Positions 1 to 11,395 of a DNA stretch of 64,000 bases are shown one piece after another. Origin of the DNA: Oenanthe sinensis (taxonomy: Eukaryota > Streptophyta > Magnoliopsida > Apiales > Apiaceae); contig CM053800.1 in NCBI GenBank assembly GCA_028671895.1, positions 14,653,886 to 14,717,885 of the forward strand. Reading direction: 5' to 3'. The stretch's first letter is position 1. The number at the start of each line of letters is the position of its first letter. Position numbers and translations under genes: made by a program. The notes beneath the pieces are model-generated. The model was not told the origin of the DNA. It saw only the letters and a list, made by a program, of their open reading frames with translations, and did not search any database.

Positions 1-891
1 TTTAGAGATTGGTTGTGTGGCTTGGGTAGGAGGGCTGGGGTCATTACTACCACCCTCTATAGTCACAGAAGGCAAAGAAGAATTAGGTTTAGAAGAGTTT
101 AAAGAAGAGATAAATACCTGAACAAAAGGGGGATAGATCAATTCCACATTGCTGTGAAGATTGATCCTAACCAAGTCTTTAAAGACCCTTTTGTTTTGAG
201 TCCAGCAATCCAAAATTTCTGTATTCTTGTCAATCTCAATATCCTTGACAAAGTGGTTAATAATAATCATAATAAATCTTGCATAATAAATATGATTAGA
301 TCTATTTATTTTATTCCCCAATTTGGCAGATATTTCATTGAGTAACTGGCTTCCTAAATTATGATATTTATCATATAAAATGCTATACCCTACTTGTTGC
401 ATACTTGTTGTTATTGCATCAAAATTACTAACCTTACCAGAAAAACACTTTATTAAAGCATCAAAGAAATATGACCATTCTTTTCTTAGATTCTTTCTAA
501 CAATACTACCTAGACTAGCATCATGAGCAGTATAGTTGATTTCCCTAAGCATGTTTCCAATATCTGTGTCAGTGGGTGCATTTTTGGTATTATTTGCAGG
601 AATATTTAAACACTCACCCAAGACCACAGTGGTTATAATATACCTTTGTCCTTTGCATTCAAAGGAGATTGTAGAAAAATCATCTGCTACTTCTGCTGTT
701 GTCCAGAATTCTTCAACTAGATTGCACACTATTTTTGGTGCTTCTGAGAGGGCCTTTGCAATTTTTGAACTCCGTAGAAATTCCATTAGGGGATGAAATT
801 CTGTTGGGGCTTCCTCCACCATAGTGCAAGCAACGAAGTTGTTGAGCTCATAGTAGAATCCAGATTGTGAGACTTTCTTTGAAGATGCCAT
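1..891 (-). CDS. Env-like / plant transposon-protein ORF of element A, N-terminal 297 codons
   Basis: The frame opens at ATG 891-889 (MASSKKVSQSG) and stays open for 297 codons to the edge of the window, so it is partial. The N-terminal block aligns by eye with the start of the env-like frames of D (ATG at 55997, MASKG), C (22916) and B (32233). A conserved stretch is LRKEWSYFFDALIKCFSG in A against LRREWSFFFDCITRAFTA in D, followed by NFDAI. I see no signal peptide and no membrane segment, so calling it a true envelope protein is not supported. The block resembles what databases call putative plant transposon protein. That family name is from memory and its function is unknown. No stop codons interrupt the visible part. 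Confidence 0.8.
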   Translation of the reverse strand, partial: MASSKKVSQSGFYYELNNFVACTMVEEAPTEFHPLMEFLRSSKIAKALSEAPKIVCNLVEEFWTTAEVADDFSTISFECKGQRYIITTVVLGECLNIPANNTKNAPTDTDIGNMLREINYTAHDASLGSIVRKNLRKEWSYFFDALIKCFSGKVSNFDAITTSMQQVGYSILYDKYHNLGSQLLNEISAKLGNKINRSNHIYYARFIMIIINHFVKDIEIDKNTEILDCWTQNKRVFKDLVRINLHSNVELIYPPFVQVFISSLNSSKPNSSLPSVTIEGGSNDPSPPTQATQPISK

Positions 892-1570
892 TATCGAGTT
901 TGAAGATTTATAATTGAATTAACTGGCAAACTTGTTAGTAATTATAACAGAAACAATAATTAGACAGTAGTAGATTAGGGTTCTTAGCAAGAGATAGATA
1001 CAGAGTCAGTTCGAAGATTGAGAAAGAGAAAGAGATAGAAAAATCGATAGTAAAAATGCAAGTAAGAATTAAAAGAAGTTTTAATCTCACTATTTATATT
1101 TACTGATTTCCAAACAATTTCTTACTCAAAATAGAACTAAATCGACCGTTGGAAGAGTATTGATAATTAAAAGTTACCAATTTTGGCAATCGATTGTTAT
1201 ATATACAGGAATGTACGTATTAATCAATTGATAAAATAAGTAATCAACGGCTAGATTTTTGTACAGGTCGATTGATGACATGGACCCCTTTAAATTCTAG
1301 GTCATCGATTGATAAATTGCTTATCCATCGACAGGTACAATTATCCATCGATAGACAAATATATCATTGATTGATATATCTATCTGTCGATAGTTACCCC
1401 TATCCATCGATAAACAAATATATCATCAATTGATATATTTATCTGTCGACAGCTCCAATAATATCCATATATGTAAAATATTTATCAGTTGATTATTGAA
1501 GAATCAATAATTTAACATAGTCAATGGCTACATGTATTATAAATACATAACTTGTCAGACATTTAAAGGA
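892..1570 (-). repeat. pol-env spacer of A with dispersed ATCGATTGAT-type palindromes
   Basis: There is no coding sequence between the end of pol and the env-like ATG. From about 1187 to 1455 the spacer is filled with variants of a short palindrome (ATCGATTGAT, ATCAATTGAT, CTATCGATGG), about a dozen copies. The same motif crowds the LTR of A (about 7620-8115) and occurs inside its gag (5255-5370) and its integrase-RT linker (3090-3135). It is not seen in the other element families, apart from the A relative at 15012-17150. Confidence 0.75.
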
Positions 1571-3022
1571 TTAAATGTAATTAAGCATACCTAAATCACA
1601 GACCAATCTATTGAAGTGATACCTTATGTCAATGTGCTCGGTTCTGGAATGTTGCACAGGATTTTCTGTTATAGCAATGGCACTGGTATTATCACAGAAA
1701 ATAGGAATCTTGTTCAAGTTGAACCCATAGTCAAGTAGTTGATTCCTCATCCATAATATTTGTGCACAGCAACTTTTAGCTGCAATGTATTCAGCCTCTG
1801 CAGTAGATGTAGACACTGAATTCTGCTTCTTGCTAAACCATGAAACAAGCTTATTTCCTAGAAATTGACAGGAGCCTGTTGTGCTTTTTCTGTCAATTCT
1901 GCAACCTGCATAATCTGCATCTGAATAACCAATTAGATCAAATCCAGAATCTCTAGGATACCAAATTCCAAGATTTGGAGTTCCTTTGAGATATCTGAAT
2001 ATTCTTTTTATTGCAATCAAATGAGATTCTCTAGGATCAGCTTGAAACCTAGCACAAAGACATGTAGTAAACATTATGTCTGGCCTACTTGCAGTTAAAT
2101 AGAGTAATGAGCCAACCATACCTCTATAACTTGAAATGTCCACTTTTGCTTCCATAGTGTTTAATTCAAGTCTAGTTGCAGTAGCCATGGGAGTTTTAGC
2201 AGAAGAACATTCACTTAAATCAAATCTCTTTAATAAATCAGAAATATATTTGGTTTGATTTATGAAAATACCATTTTTGACTTGCTTGATTTGCAAACCA
2301 AGAAAATAGGTAAGTTCTCCCATCATGCTCATTTCATATTTACTCTGCATCAACTTTGCAAACTTTTTACAAAATTTTTCATTAGTTGAGCCAAAAATAA
2401 TGTCATCTACATAGATTTGAACAAGAATCATAGAGCCATTTACATTTCTATGAAAGAGAGTTTTATCAACTGTACCTCTTGTGAAGTGATTCTCAATCAA
2501 GAATTTAGACAATGTGTCATACCAGGCTCTAGGTGCTTGCTTCAATCCATAAAGTGCCTTGAGAAGATAGTATACAAATCCAGGATGAATAGGATCAATA
2601 AAACCAGGAGGTTGTTCTACATATACTTCTTCTTCTAGTTCTCCATTGAGAAAAGCACTTTTCACATCCATCTGATACACCTTGAAATTTGCATGAGCAG
2701 CATATGCTAAGAAGATTCTGATTGCTTCCAACCTTGCAACTGGTGCAAAGGTTTCATCAAAGTCAATGCCTTCTTCTTGTGAATAGCCCTTTGCCACTAA
2801 TCTTGCTTTATTTCTTGTCACTGTACCAGATTCATCCATTTTGTACCTGGACACCCATTTTGTACCAATGATAGACTTGTTCTTTGGTTTGGGCACCAGC
2901 TTCCATACCTTGTTTCTTTCAAATTGATTCAACTCTTCTTGCATGGCAATTATCCAATCAGGATCATTCAAGGCTTCTTCAATCCTTTTTGGTTCTTCTT
3001 GAGACAGGAAGCTACTATACAA
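1571..3022 (-). pseudogene. Reverse transcriptase-RNase H part of pol, element A
   Basis: Copia-type reverse transcriptase (RVT_2) followed by RNase H, 483 codons. The fingers start near DWIIAMQEELNQFERN, the motif QMDVKSAFLNGE is present, and the catalytic YVDD is intact (2401-2412). RNase H keeps YSDADYAG, the TAEAEYIAA motif and CDNTSAIA. The end is abnormal: after HIDIRYHF the frame jumps to NRLVCDLGMLN, so about 35-40 residues present in element B are deleted, including the IADIFTKPL motif. At the N-terminal side this frame does not join the integrase frame, because the linker has a frameshifting deletion near 3060-3090. Confidence 0.9.
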
Positions 3023-3075
3023 GCATTCATTTTGAGTTGCACTTCTAGTTTTGACACCATCATTTGCATCTCCAA

Positions 3076-4554
3076 TTATTGATGATTGTCAACTGATAAG
3101 TTATCTGTTGATGCATTGACATCAATTGATGGGAGGATTCTAGGTACTTGTGCTCTTGTGTTTTCCACATCATCATCACTATCTTCAATATTACTTGTGG
3201 ATTCATTTTCAAAATGCAATAGATCATGAAATCCTTCATCAAACAACCCTTGAATTTTCTTGTCATCAAAAACTACATGCATAGATTCCATAACAATGTG
3301 TAATCTAAGATTGTAGACTCTGTATGCTTTGGTTGTTATTCCATATCCAACAAATATAGCTTCATCAGCTTTGGCTTCAAATTTTTCTAGATTTTCACCT
3401 TGATTTCTCAGTACAAAGCATTTGCAGCCAAAGACATGAAGAAAGTTAACTGTTGGCTTTTTGTCTTTCTTTATCAATTGATATGGAGTTTTGCCTTGAA
3501 GTTTATTGATCATGGAAATATTTTGAATGTAACAAGCAGTATTAATTGATTCTGCCCAGAAGTATGTAGGAAGTTTTGCTTCTTCTAACATAGTTCTAGC
3601 AGCTTCAATCAAGGTCCTTTTTTTCCTTTCAACTACTCCATTTTGCTGTGGAGTTCTTGGAGCAGAGAAATGATGAGTGATACCTTTTTCTTCACAGAAT
3701 TCTCTCATGGTTGAATTCTTGAATTCAGTACCATTGTCACTTCTAAATTTCTTGACCTTCCATTCAGTGCCATTGTTAACATTCTTCACATGATTGATAA
3801 TTAATTTGCTTGCTTCATCCTTAGAGTGTAAGAAATATACCCATGAAAATCTTGTGAAGTCATCCACAATTACTAAGGCATATTTCTTTTTGGCAATTGA
3901 CATGATGTTGACTGGACCAAATAAGTCCATGTGCAATAATTCCAGAGGCTTGTCAATTGATGATTCAGACTTTGACTTGAATGATGCTTTTCTTTGTTTT
4001 CCCTTTTGACAGGCATCACATAGTCCATCCTTGGTGAATTCCATCTGTGGAATGCCTCTAACCACATTCTTTCTAACCAATAAATTCATGGCTTTGAAAT
4101 TCAAGTGGGCTAGTTTCTTGTGCCAAATCCAACTTTCATCCGTATTGGCTTTGCTAAGTAGACATGTCATTGAATTTGCCTTTACAGAGTGAAAATCAGC
4201 TACATAGACATTCCCTTTTCTTTCTCCAGTTAAGAGAATTTCACCAGATTCTTTATTGGCTATGATGCATGATTCAGTTATAAACCACACACCATTACCA
4301 TTATCACACAGTTGACTAATACTGAGCAAATTGTGCTTCAATCCATCAACTAGTGCTACAGTTTCAATGATAACATTTTCTTTTGTAATTGAGCCATATC
4401 CCAGAGTAAAACCTTTGCTGTTATCTCCAAAAGTAACTCCTGGGCCAGCCTTTTCCATAAACTTTGTGAGCAGGGACAAATCTCCAGTCATGTGCCTTGA
4501 ACATCCACTATCCAAATACCAGAGATTTTTCTTCCTGTTTCCCTGCACACACAT
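3076..4554 (-). CDS. Protease-integrase part of pol, element A
   Basis: About 492 codons. It opens with the aspartic protease motif LDSGCSRHMTG. Next come the GAG-pre-integrase zinc region (WHKKLAHLNF ... CDACQKGKQRK, an HHCC pattern) and the integrase catalytic core. The three acidic residues lie in LLHMDLFGPVN, FRSDNGTEFKN and QNGVVERK. The frame closes in the linker after SVDNHQ. In relatives this linker continues with the RKW-DHTPDLIIGD block before reverse transcriptase, and here it is deleted. The ATG at 4554 is internal. The frame is also open upstream across the gag end, so the true entry into this frame is by recoding or RNA processing rather than at this ATG. Confidence 0.88.
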   Translation of the reverse strand: MCVQGNRKKNLWYLDSGCSRHMTGDLSLLTKFMEKAGPGVTFGDNSKGFTLGYGSITKENVIIETVALVDGLKHNLLSISQLCDNGNGVWFITESCIIANKESGEILLTGERKGNVYVADFHSVKANSMTCLLSKANTDESWIWHKKLAHLNFKAMNLLVRKNVVRGIPQMEFTKDGLCDACQKGKQRKASFKSKSESSIDKPLELLHMDLFGPVNIMSIAKKKYALVIVDDFTRFSWVYFLHSKDEASKLIINHVKNVNNGTEWKVKKFRSDNGTEFKNSTMREFCEEKGITHHFSAPRTPQQNGVVERKKRTLIEAARTMLEEAKLPTYFWAESINTACYIQNISMINKLQGKTPYQLIKKDKKPTVNFLHVFGCKCFVLRNQGENLEKFEAKADEAIFVGYGITTKAYRVYNLRLHIVMESMHVVFDDKKIQGLFDEGFHDLLHFENESTSNIEDSDDDVENTRAQVPRILPSIDVNASTDNLSVDNHQ

Positions 4555-4579
4555 AAAACAATCAAGTTGCTTTTGGTAC
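4543..4579 (-). other. GT...CAG|G segment between gag and protease, element A (37 nt)
   Basis: Gag ends WVPKAT-stop. A GT begins right after the Trp codon, and 37 bases later a T-rich stretch ends in TGTGCAG before GGAAACAGG, which is in the protease frame. Removing the 37 bases would fuse gag and pol in one frame. The same layout occurs in A' (37), B (35) and D (41). It looks like a 3' splice site, but 35-41 bases is shorter than any plant intron I know of. A more distant donor or ribosomal frameshifting are alternatives. Confidence 0.4.
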
Positions 4580-7015
4580 CCAAGTTGCCTTGGGTCCTCT
4601 TTTATTAGTTGCAGCCTGAGTCCCTGTTGTCAACTTAGGTTCCTTTTGTTTTGGTGGGTTTAAATCCACTTTAACTTTGGGAGTTGACTTTTGGGGCTTT
4701 GACACCTTGGAACTCATGGCAGAATTTCCATGAATTTCATCATTTACATTAAGCATGTTCCATGGCATACCAGGCATGTTCATATTTGGATATGCAAAGA
4801 AGGGGTTATACATGTATGGAACTTGTGCATAAGGCATATGAACATTAGGTGCAACCAAATTAGAAGACATGGTATTCATGAGCATAGGATTGGTAAACAT
4901 GGCATTTGCAGTCATGGCATGTATATTTAAATCATTTGCAGATATAGAATTCTTTTCACTTTTGCATTGCATGGACAAATGATTTACACTACCACATTTA
5001 GCACAGACTTTTCTAGGTGCATACATGTCAGGAGTGTAGTTACTGTGCTTATTTATGCCTACTTTACCATTCCTATTCTTTTTCTTTTTCTCAGGCTTAG
5101 GTTGAGTAATTTCCACAGGTGCTGTCTTTTCTAATTTTTCTTTTAGTTGTTTCTTGGATAAGCTACCTATGTTGATTTTCTCCGCCTCAGCCTCAACTTG
5201 ATTTTTGGTTTCCTTAACAAACTTAATAGGAGTGCTAAATTTGTTCTTTTTATTAGCCATTGATGATTTACTTGTCGATGGATGCTTATCGATTGATTCA
5301 GCATCAATCGATTGATAATCCTTATCAGTTGATGAAGGATTAGCGGTCGATTGATCTTTATCCATTGAAGTATCAGCCAATGACTTGCCTATTGATTTGG
5401 GGAGTTCTCCTAGAATATCTACACCCTGAACATCAATAATTTGTTTGGCAGTTTTAGCAGACCTATTCCATTTGCTAATGGTTTCAATTTCTTCAGCTAA
5501 TTGTTCTTTCAACAATTCTTCTCTTTTCAAACTGTTTACTAGTTCATTCCTAGCATCCTTTCTTTCCTGCTTAAATCTTTCTAAACAAACAAGTTCATTT
5601 TCAAGAAAAATATTTCTCTCAGTTAAGGCATCAATGGTGTTCTTTAACTTGAGATTTTCTTTGTTTAGAGATTTTAGAGTGACATGCAAATTGTACAGTT
5701 CATTAGACATTTCATTAATAGTACTATTGCATTCCTCAGATGTAAGCTCGGAAAAGTTGGTAGCTAGTACCTGATTAGATGCTGAACTAGCTTCTTCATC
5801 TTCATGATTGGCCATTAATGCAAGATTGATATATTCTTCAGAATCACTATCCTCAGCAGCCCAGTCCTTCTCCTCAGTTACAAAAGCCTTTTCTTTTTGT
5901 TTTAAAAGGTCAAAATATTTCTTCTTATAATCAATACCCTCATATGACTTTGCCTTTTCTTGTTTTGGCTTCCTGCACTCACTTGAGAAATGACCAGCCA
6001 ATCCACAGTTAAAGCATTTGAATTTAGATCTATCAACCAGATTTTTATTTTGATTGTTGTTTCTAAACTGGGATCCAGGCCTTTGAGCATATGGATTCTT
6101 CTTGAATTTTAGCTTTGAAAATTTCCTTGTCAGAAATGCAAGGTGCTCATCAATCTCATCCAAATCATCCTGAGAGCATGTTTCATCTTCTTCACACTTG
6201 CTCTTTCCTTTTCTCTTGAATGATTCTTCAACAGCATCACCAGCCATCATGACTGACTCTTCTTCATAGCCATTTTCCTTCTTCTCTTCATTTCCCTTGA
6301 CTACCAAAGCCACAGTTTTCTCTTTTCTTTGATTCTTCTCAATCTCTTCATCTTGTTGGATTTCCAACTCATATGTCTTGAGAATACCATAAAGTTTCTA
6401 CAGTGTAAAATCCTTGAAGTCCTGAGATTGTCTAATGGAAACAGTCATTGGTTTCCATTCTTTTGGAAGAGATCTAAGAAATTTTAGATTTGTATCTTCA
6501 GTTGCATAAACCCTACCATATAGCTTCAGTCCATTTAACAACTTCTGAAATCTGCTATAGGTGTCATTGATAGATTCTCCACTCTTGAAATGAAATGATT
6601 CATATTTTTGAATCAAGAGTTGCATCTTGTTTTTCCTTACTTGTTCAGTTCCTTCACACAGAGTTTGAAGTGTATCCCATACTTCTTTTGATGAAGTACA
6701 GTTTATAACATTGTCAAACATATCTTTATCTAGACCATTAAATAGAATGTTCATGGCCTTCTTGTCTTTGAGTACTTCTTTTTCATCCTCTTCTGTGAAC
6801 TCAGAAATAAGTTTTGGAACATGTCTGTCAAGTGCAGGAGTTCCATCAGGGTTTACACCTGTGACTAGCTTCATGGGAACATGAGGACCTTTTTCTATGC
6901 AGTTAACATAAGAAGGGTCTAGAGAAAGAAGATGCAGATGCATTTTGACCTTCCATGGAAAATATTCATCTTTCTCTAAAACTGGAATTTTCACACCTGA
7001 ATCTTTTTGACCCAT
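4562..7015 (-). pseudogene. gag of element A with one nonsense codon
   Basis: The start MGQKDSGVKIPVLEKDEYF matches the Sirevirus gag N-terminus of B and D. The frame stops at 6400-6398 (TAG, in FTL-stop-KLYG, where B has SLEKLYG, a one-base Glu-to-stop change) and continues in the same frame to 4562. Domains in order are the gag fold (about residues 1-210), a CCHC knuckle CFNCGLAGHFSSEC, a heptad-rich coiled coil around LYNLHVTLKSLNKENLKLKN, a second zinc-type cluster CAKCGSVNHLSMQC, a Met/Asn/Pro-rich stretch, and the end WVPKAT. Sirevirus gag is known to carry a coiled coil that can bind dynein-light-chain-like proteins. I did not find a clear binding motif here. The region 5255-5370 encodes family-specific ATCGATTGAT repeats as QSID/ESID. 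Confidence 0.88.
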
Positions 7016-7059
7016 ATTGACTGTTCTTGATCTTTAAACTTTCTGTATGTTGAAAGCCT

Positions 7060-7071
7060 GCTCTGATACCA
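7060..7071 (-). other. Primer binding site of element A
   Basis: The minus strand reads TGGTATCAGAGC two bases after the LTR end. This is complementary to the 3' end of plant initiator tRNA-Met, the primer used by Sireviruses and many copia elements. It fixes the strand and the inner LTR boundary. Confidence 0.93.
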
Positions 7072-7073
7072 AT

Positions 7074-8190
7074 TGTTATTCCTTAGAACAATGCCAATAT
7101 TTGTAGAAGGGGGGGGGGGTTGAATACAAATATTGAAACTTTTTCCTTGTTCTAATATTTGTTCTTGATGTTTGAAAGAATAAGAGAATAAGTTCGAACA
7201 AATTAGTGCTAAAAATAAAACTGAACAAAGAGATTTAAAATTATTGATGGATTGGTTTTTCCATCAATATATATTTTTGCTCAATGCTCCTAGGTTAGAA
7301 GAAACCTAGCTGCGTTTACAAGATTAGAAAACAAATCAACTGTTCTTACACATGTGCTCTCAAGCTTGAACAGTTGATTAAGAAATATGTCCAACTTGTA
7401 TATTTTCTAATAATGCTACTACACTTGTTTATATACCACAAGTGTTCTTTTACAATTCCTATTCTAGGATTGTTTCTACCTGCCTTCCTTTTACCTTTTT
7501 CTATTTTATAAAAAGGTTTGAAAGACAGCTTCTGATTGAGTCTTCACAGTCACTCTAGACTGTCTTCCATAGGTGTGCTTTTGTTCTCTGGATCTTCAAC
7601 AGATATTCTTTCTGTGTTGTCACACTCAATTGATAATTTGCTGTTAAGCGTATCAATTGATCCATTCTTTAATCCATCAACTGATGTACTACTTCGATTG
7701 ATCTTTATATCCATCGATTGATAAAAGATGTCTTATCGATTGATAGATGTTATCAATCGATATATCAGTCGATTGGTCTTCACATCAGTTGATGGTCTTC
7801 AATGCTTGACTTGGCTTCTTCGATTGATCCTTCATCCATCGATGCTTCAATATCAATTGATCATCCTTCACTTGTGCAATTTCCTATCTTCACATAATTA
7901 CAATTTAACAGTTTAATTTACACATCAATTGATGATCCATATCAATCGACTCTAACATCAATTGATGAACAAAATATCAATTGATTTACACCTTATCGAT
8001 TGAAATTGACTAAGTACACCTATGCTACAATCCAAATTATCAGTTGGTTCATATAAACACTTCAACTGATAAATGGTTTCCTGATCAATTGATATTTATA
8101 ACTTTCATATCAATTGATCAGTTACAACAAATAAAATTTTTATGATTCTAAGATTAATGTTATCATCAAATCACATGTAGATTCCTAACA
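7074..8190 (-). repeat. 5' LTR of element A (1,117 bp)
   Basis: On the minus strand it begins TGTTAGGAATC and ends GGAATAACA, next to the primer site. It holds a TATA box (7428-7435) and a run of 11 G (plus strand, about 7109-7119) flanked by TAGAA and TTGAATAC. That G-run pattern also occurs in the LTRs of B, C and E. About 20 copies of the ATCGATTGAT/ATCAATTGAT palindrome lie at about 7620-8115, in U3 upstream of the TATA box. Confidence 0.9.
7428..7435 (-). promoter_or_regulatory. TATA box of LTR A
   Basis: The minus strand reads TATATAAA, about 350 bases before the inner LTR end and downstream of the palindrome-rich U3. It is the likely core promoter of the element. Confidence 0.6.
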
Positions 8191-9465
8191 CCACATGTAT
8201 TTTTTCTAATAATTTAAGAATTTTTATGTACCCACAAGTATTTTTACTAATTATTCCTAATAACTTATGAATTATTTATGTACCCACAAGTATTTTTCCT
8301 AACAATTAAGAATTTTTATTTATCCACATATATTTTTCATAATTTTTCCTAATATTTTAACTATTTTTGTGTATCACATGTATTTTTTATAATTATTCCT
8401 AATAACATAGGAATTTTTCGTGTACCCACATGTATTTTTTCTAATAATTTAGGAATTATTATGTACCCACAGATATTTATAATAATTTTTTCTAATATTT
8501 TAGGAATTTTTGTGTAGCCACAAATATTTTTCGTAATTATTCCTAATAACTTAGAAATTTTTTGTATACACACAGATATTTTTCTAATAATTTAGGAATT
8601 TTTATTTACCCACTGATATTTTTCGTAATTTTTCCTAATAATTTAGGTTTTTTTGTGTACCCACATGTATTTTTCTTAATTTTTCCTAATAATTTAGGAA
8701 TTTTTATGTATCCACAGGTATTTTTCCTAATTATACCTAATAACTTAGGAATTTTTTGTGTACCCACGGGTATTTTTCCTAATAATTTAGGAATTTTTAT
8801 ATAACAACATATATTTTTCATAATTTTTGCTAATATTTTAGGAATTTTTGTGTAACTATAGGTATTTTTTATAATTATTCCTAATAAATTAGGAATTTTT
8901 TGTGTACCCACATGTATTTTTCCTAATAATTTACGAATTTTTAGGTACCCACGTATATTTTTCTAATATTTTAGCAATTTTTGTGTACCCACAGGTATTT
9001 TTCATAATTGTTCCTAATAATTTAGGAATTTTTTGTGTACTCACATGTATTTTTTCTAATAATTTAGGAATTTTTATGTATCTACAGATATTTTTCCTAA
9101 TAATTTAGGAATTTTTTTGTGTACGCACATGTATTTTTCTTATTTTTTCCTAATAATTTAGAAATTTGTGTGTAACCACATGTATTTTTCCTAATTATTT
9201 CTAATGACTTAGGAATTTTTTGTGTACCCACAGGTATTTTTCCTAATAATTTTGGAATTTTTATGTACAAACAAGTATTTTTCAAAAAAATTCCTAATAT
9301 TTAAGAATTTTTGTGTATCCATAGGTATTTTTTGTAATTATTCCAAATAATTTATGAATTTTTATGTACGCACGAGTATTTTTTGTAATTATTTCTAATA
9401 ATTTAGGAATTTTTGTGTCTCCACATGTATTTTTCCTAATAATTTAGGAATTTTTTATGTACTTT
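8191..9465. repeat. AT-rich tandem array, about 41-52 bp units
   Basis: Roughly 27 diverged units of the form CCACATGTATTTTTCC / TAATAATTTAGGAA / TTTTTGTGTAC. Units alternate between a short form and a form with an extra AATTATTCCTAATAA. Each unit centres on an inverted repeat TTCCTAA-TAAT-TTAGGAA. The units are nearly free of stop codons on both strands, which gives long false ORFs (NNLGIF, VYPHVFF). The array starts exactly at the outer end of LTR A and may continue beyond element A, outside the window. Confidence 0.9.
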
Positions 9466-9876
<411 letters not shown>

Positions 9877-9883
9877 AATAAAT

Positions 9884-10460
9884 AATAATATTTATTTTGG
9901 GATAATTGGATTCCAAATTTGGAGGTGTCCCACTCTGATAAAATTTTATTCGAATAAAGTCCAACCTGGATATTATTATTATTATTAAATAATAATAATT
10001 TCTGTTTTTATCCGATTAATTTTTGGATAAATATTTTCTTGATTCAGAGGTGTCCTACTCGGATAAAATGTGATGTCCCACTCAGATAAAAATTTATTCG
10101 AATAAATTCTGATCCGTATTTTATTTTTATTATTAAATAATAATAATTTCTGTTTTTACTCAATTAATTTTTGGATAAATGTTTCCTCGATTCAGAGGTG
10201 TCCTACTCGGATAAAATGAGGCGTCCTACTCGGTTAAAATTTTGTTCAAATAAAGACCAAATCTGATTTTATTATTATTTAATAATAATAATTTCTGTTT
10301 TTACTCAATTAATTTTTGGATAAATATTTTCTCGATTCAGAGGTGTCTTAATCGGATAAAATGAGGCGTCCTACTCGGATAAAATTTTATTCGAATAAAG
10401 TCCATCCCGGATTTTACTATTATAATTAAATAATAATAATTTATGTTTTTCTATTCTTGT
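9884..10460. repeat. Tandem array of about 145 bp units, about 4 copies
   Basis: Each unit carries TTTTTGGATAAATATTTTC, GAGGTGTCCTACTCGGATAA, TTTATTCGAATAAAG and a TTATTATTAAATAATAATAA stretch, in that order. The copies differ by short internal duplications of the CCTACTCGGATAAAAT word. Confidence 0.85.
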
Positions 10461-11145
10461 AGACCTATATTGAGGTCTAATAAACCTCAATTTCAAGCCT
10501 AAATGGAATTTGACTAGCTTAAGGGGCCTCGAGTCTCGTTTGATTAGCTTGAGGGGTTTCACGCCTCATTTGACTGACTTGAGGGGACTCACGCCTCATT
10601 TGACTGGCTTGAGGGGCCTCACGCCTCGTTTGACTGGCTTGAGGGGCCTCGCTCCTTGTTTGACTGGTTTGAGGGGCCTCACACCTCGTTTGACTGGTTT
10701 GAGGGGCCTCGAACCTCGTTTGAGCCCTAGATCGAATAGACTTGGATTGAGGTCTAATAAACCTCAATTTCAAGCCCAGGTCGAATTTGACTAGCTTGAG
10801 GGGCCTCAGGCCTCATATGGCTGACTTGAGGGGTCTCGCGCCTCGTTTGACTGACTTGAGGGGTCTCGAACCTCGTTTAAGCCCTAGATTGAATAGACCT
10901 GGATTGAGGTCTAATGAACCTCAATTTCAAGCCCAAGTCGAATTTGACTAGATTGAGGGGCCTCAGACCTCATTTGACTGACTTCTGGGGCCTCGCGCCT
11001 CATTTGACCGGCTTGAAGGGCCTCGCGCCTCGTTTGACTAGTTTGAGGGGCCTCACACCTCGTTTGATTGGTTTGAGTGGTCTCGAACCTCGTTTGACTG
11101 ACTTGAGTGGTCTCGAACCTCGTTTATGCCCTACATGGTTTGACC
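10461..11145. repeat. Minisatellite of 30 bp units with higher-order structure
   Basis: The 30-base unit is built on TTGAGGGGCCTC plus ACGCCTCGTTTGACTGGC, about 17 copies. The arrays are separated by a recurring insert of about 90 bases (GATTGAGGTCTAATAAACCTC, CAATTTCAAGCCC), seen near 10470, 10745 and 10900. Both strands stay open (RGLTPRLTGL on plus; a QTRREAPQAS-type repeat on minus), which should not be read as protein. Confidence 0.9.
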
Positions 11146-11395
11146 TCCCATAAACTTGGATCGAGGTCGAACAAAGGCTCAATTCTCCACCCAACTTGAA
11201 ATGGGATTGAGGTCGATTAGCCCTACAGGGTTTGACCTCCCATAGACCTGGATCGAGGTCGAACAAATGCTCAATTTCTCACCTAGATCGAAATGGGATT
11301 GAGGTCGATGATCCCTACAGGGTTTGATTTCACATAGACCTGGATCGAGGTCGAACAAAGGCTCAATTTATCACCTAGGTCGAATTGTCCTTCTA
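11146..11395. repeat. Tandem array of about 95 bp units, about 3 copies
   Basis: Units contain GGGTTTGACCTCCCATAGAC, CTGGATCGAGGTCGAACAAA and GGCTCAATTTCTCACCTAG, in that order. It lies directly next to the decayed RNase H of the gypsy element, so it occupies the 3' untranslated position of that element. Confidence 0.85.

Larger units (their letters stand above)
1..8190 (-). mobile_element. Element A: Sirevirus-type Ty1/copia retrotransposon, 3' end outside window
   Basis: On the minus strand the order is 5' LTR (7074-8190), primer binding site, gag, protease-integrase, reverse transcriptase-RNase H, a spacer rich in short palindromes, and an env-like reading frame that runs off the left edge. 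This is the Sirevirus order. The 3' LTR is not in the window, so no target duplication can be tested. The copy is defective: there is a nonsense codon in gag, a frameshifting deletion between integrase and reverse transcriptase, and a deletion in RNase H. Its LTR abuts a repeat unit of the AT-rich array at 8191, so it probably inserted into that array. Confidence 0.93.

Noticed and set aside
1..891. Plus-strand ORFs at 154-345 and 536-796
   Set aside because: They lie antisense to the continuous minus-strand env-like frame, which shows homology to the frames of B, C and D.
8361..9285. Several ORFs on both strands with NNLGIF/VYPHVFF or KIPKLLGKI repeats
   Set aside because: They are translations of the AT-rich tandem array, not proteins. 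No start context, and the same pattern appears on both strands.
10510..11266. Repetitive proteins RGLTPRLTGL (plus) and a QTRREAPQAS-type repeat (minus)
   Set aside because: Minisatellite translation in a non-coding array. Frames are open on both strands for composition reasons.
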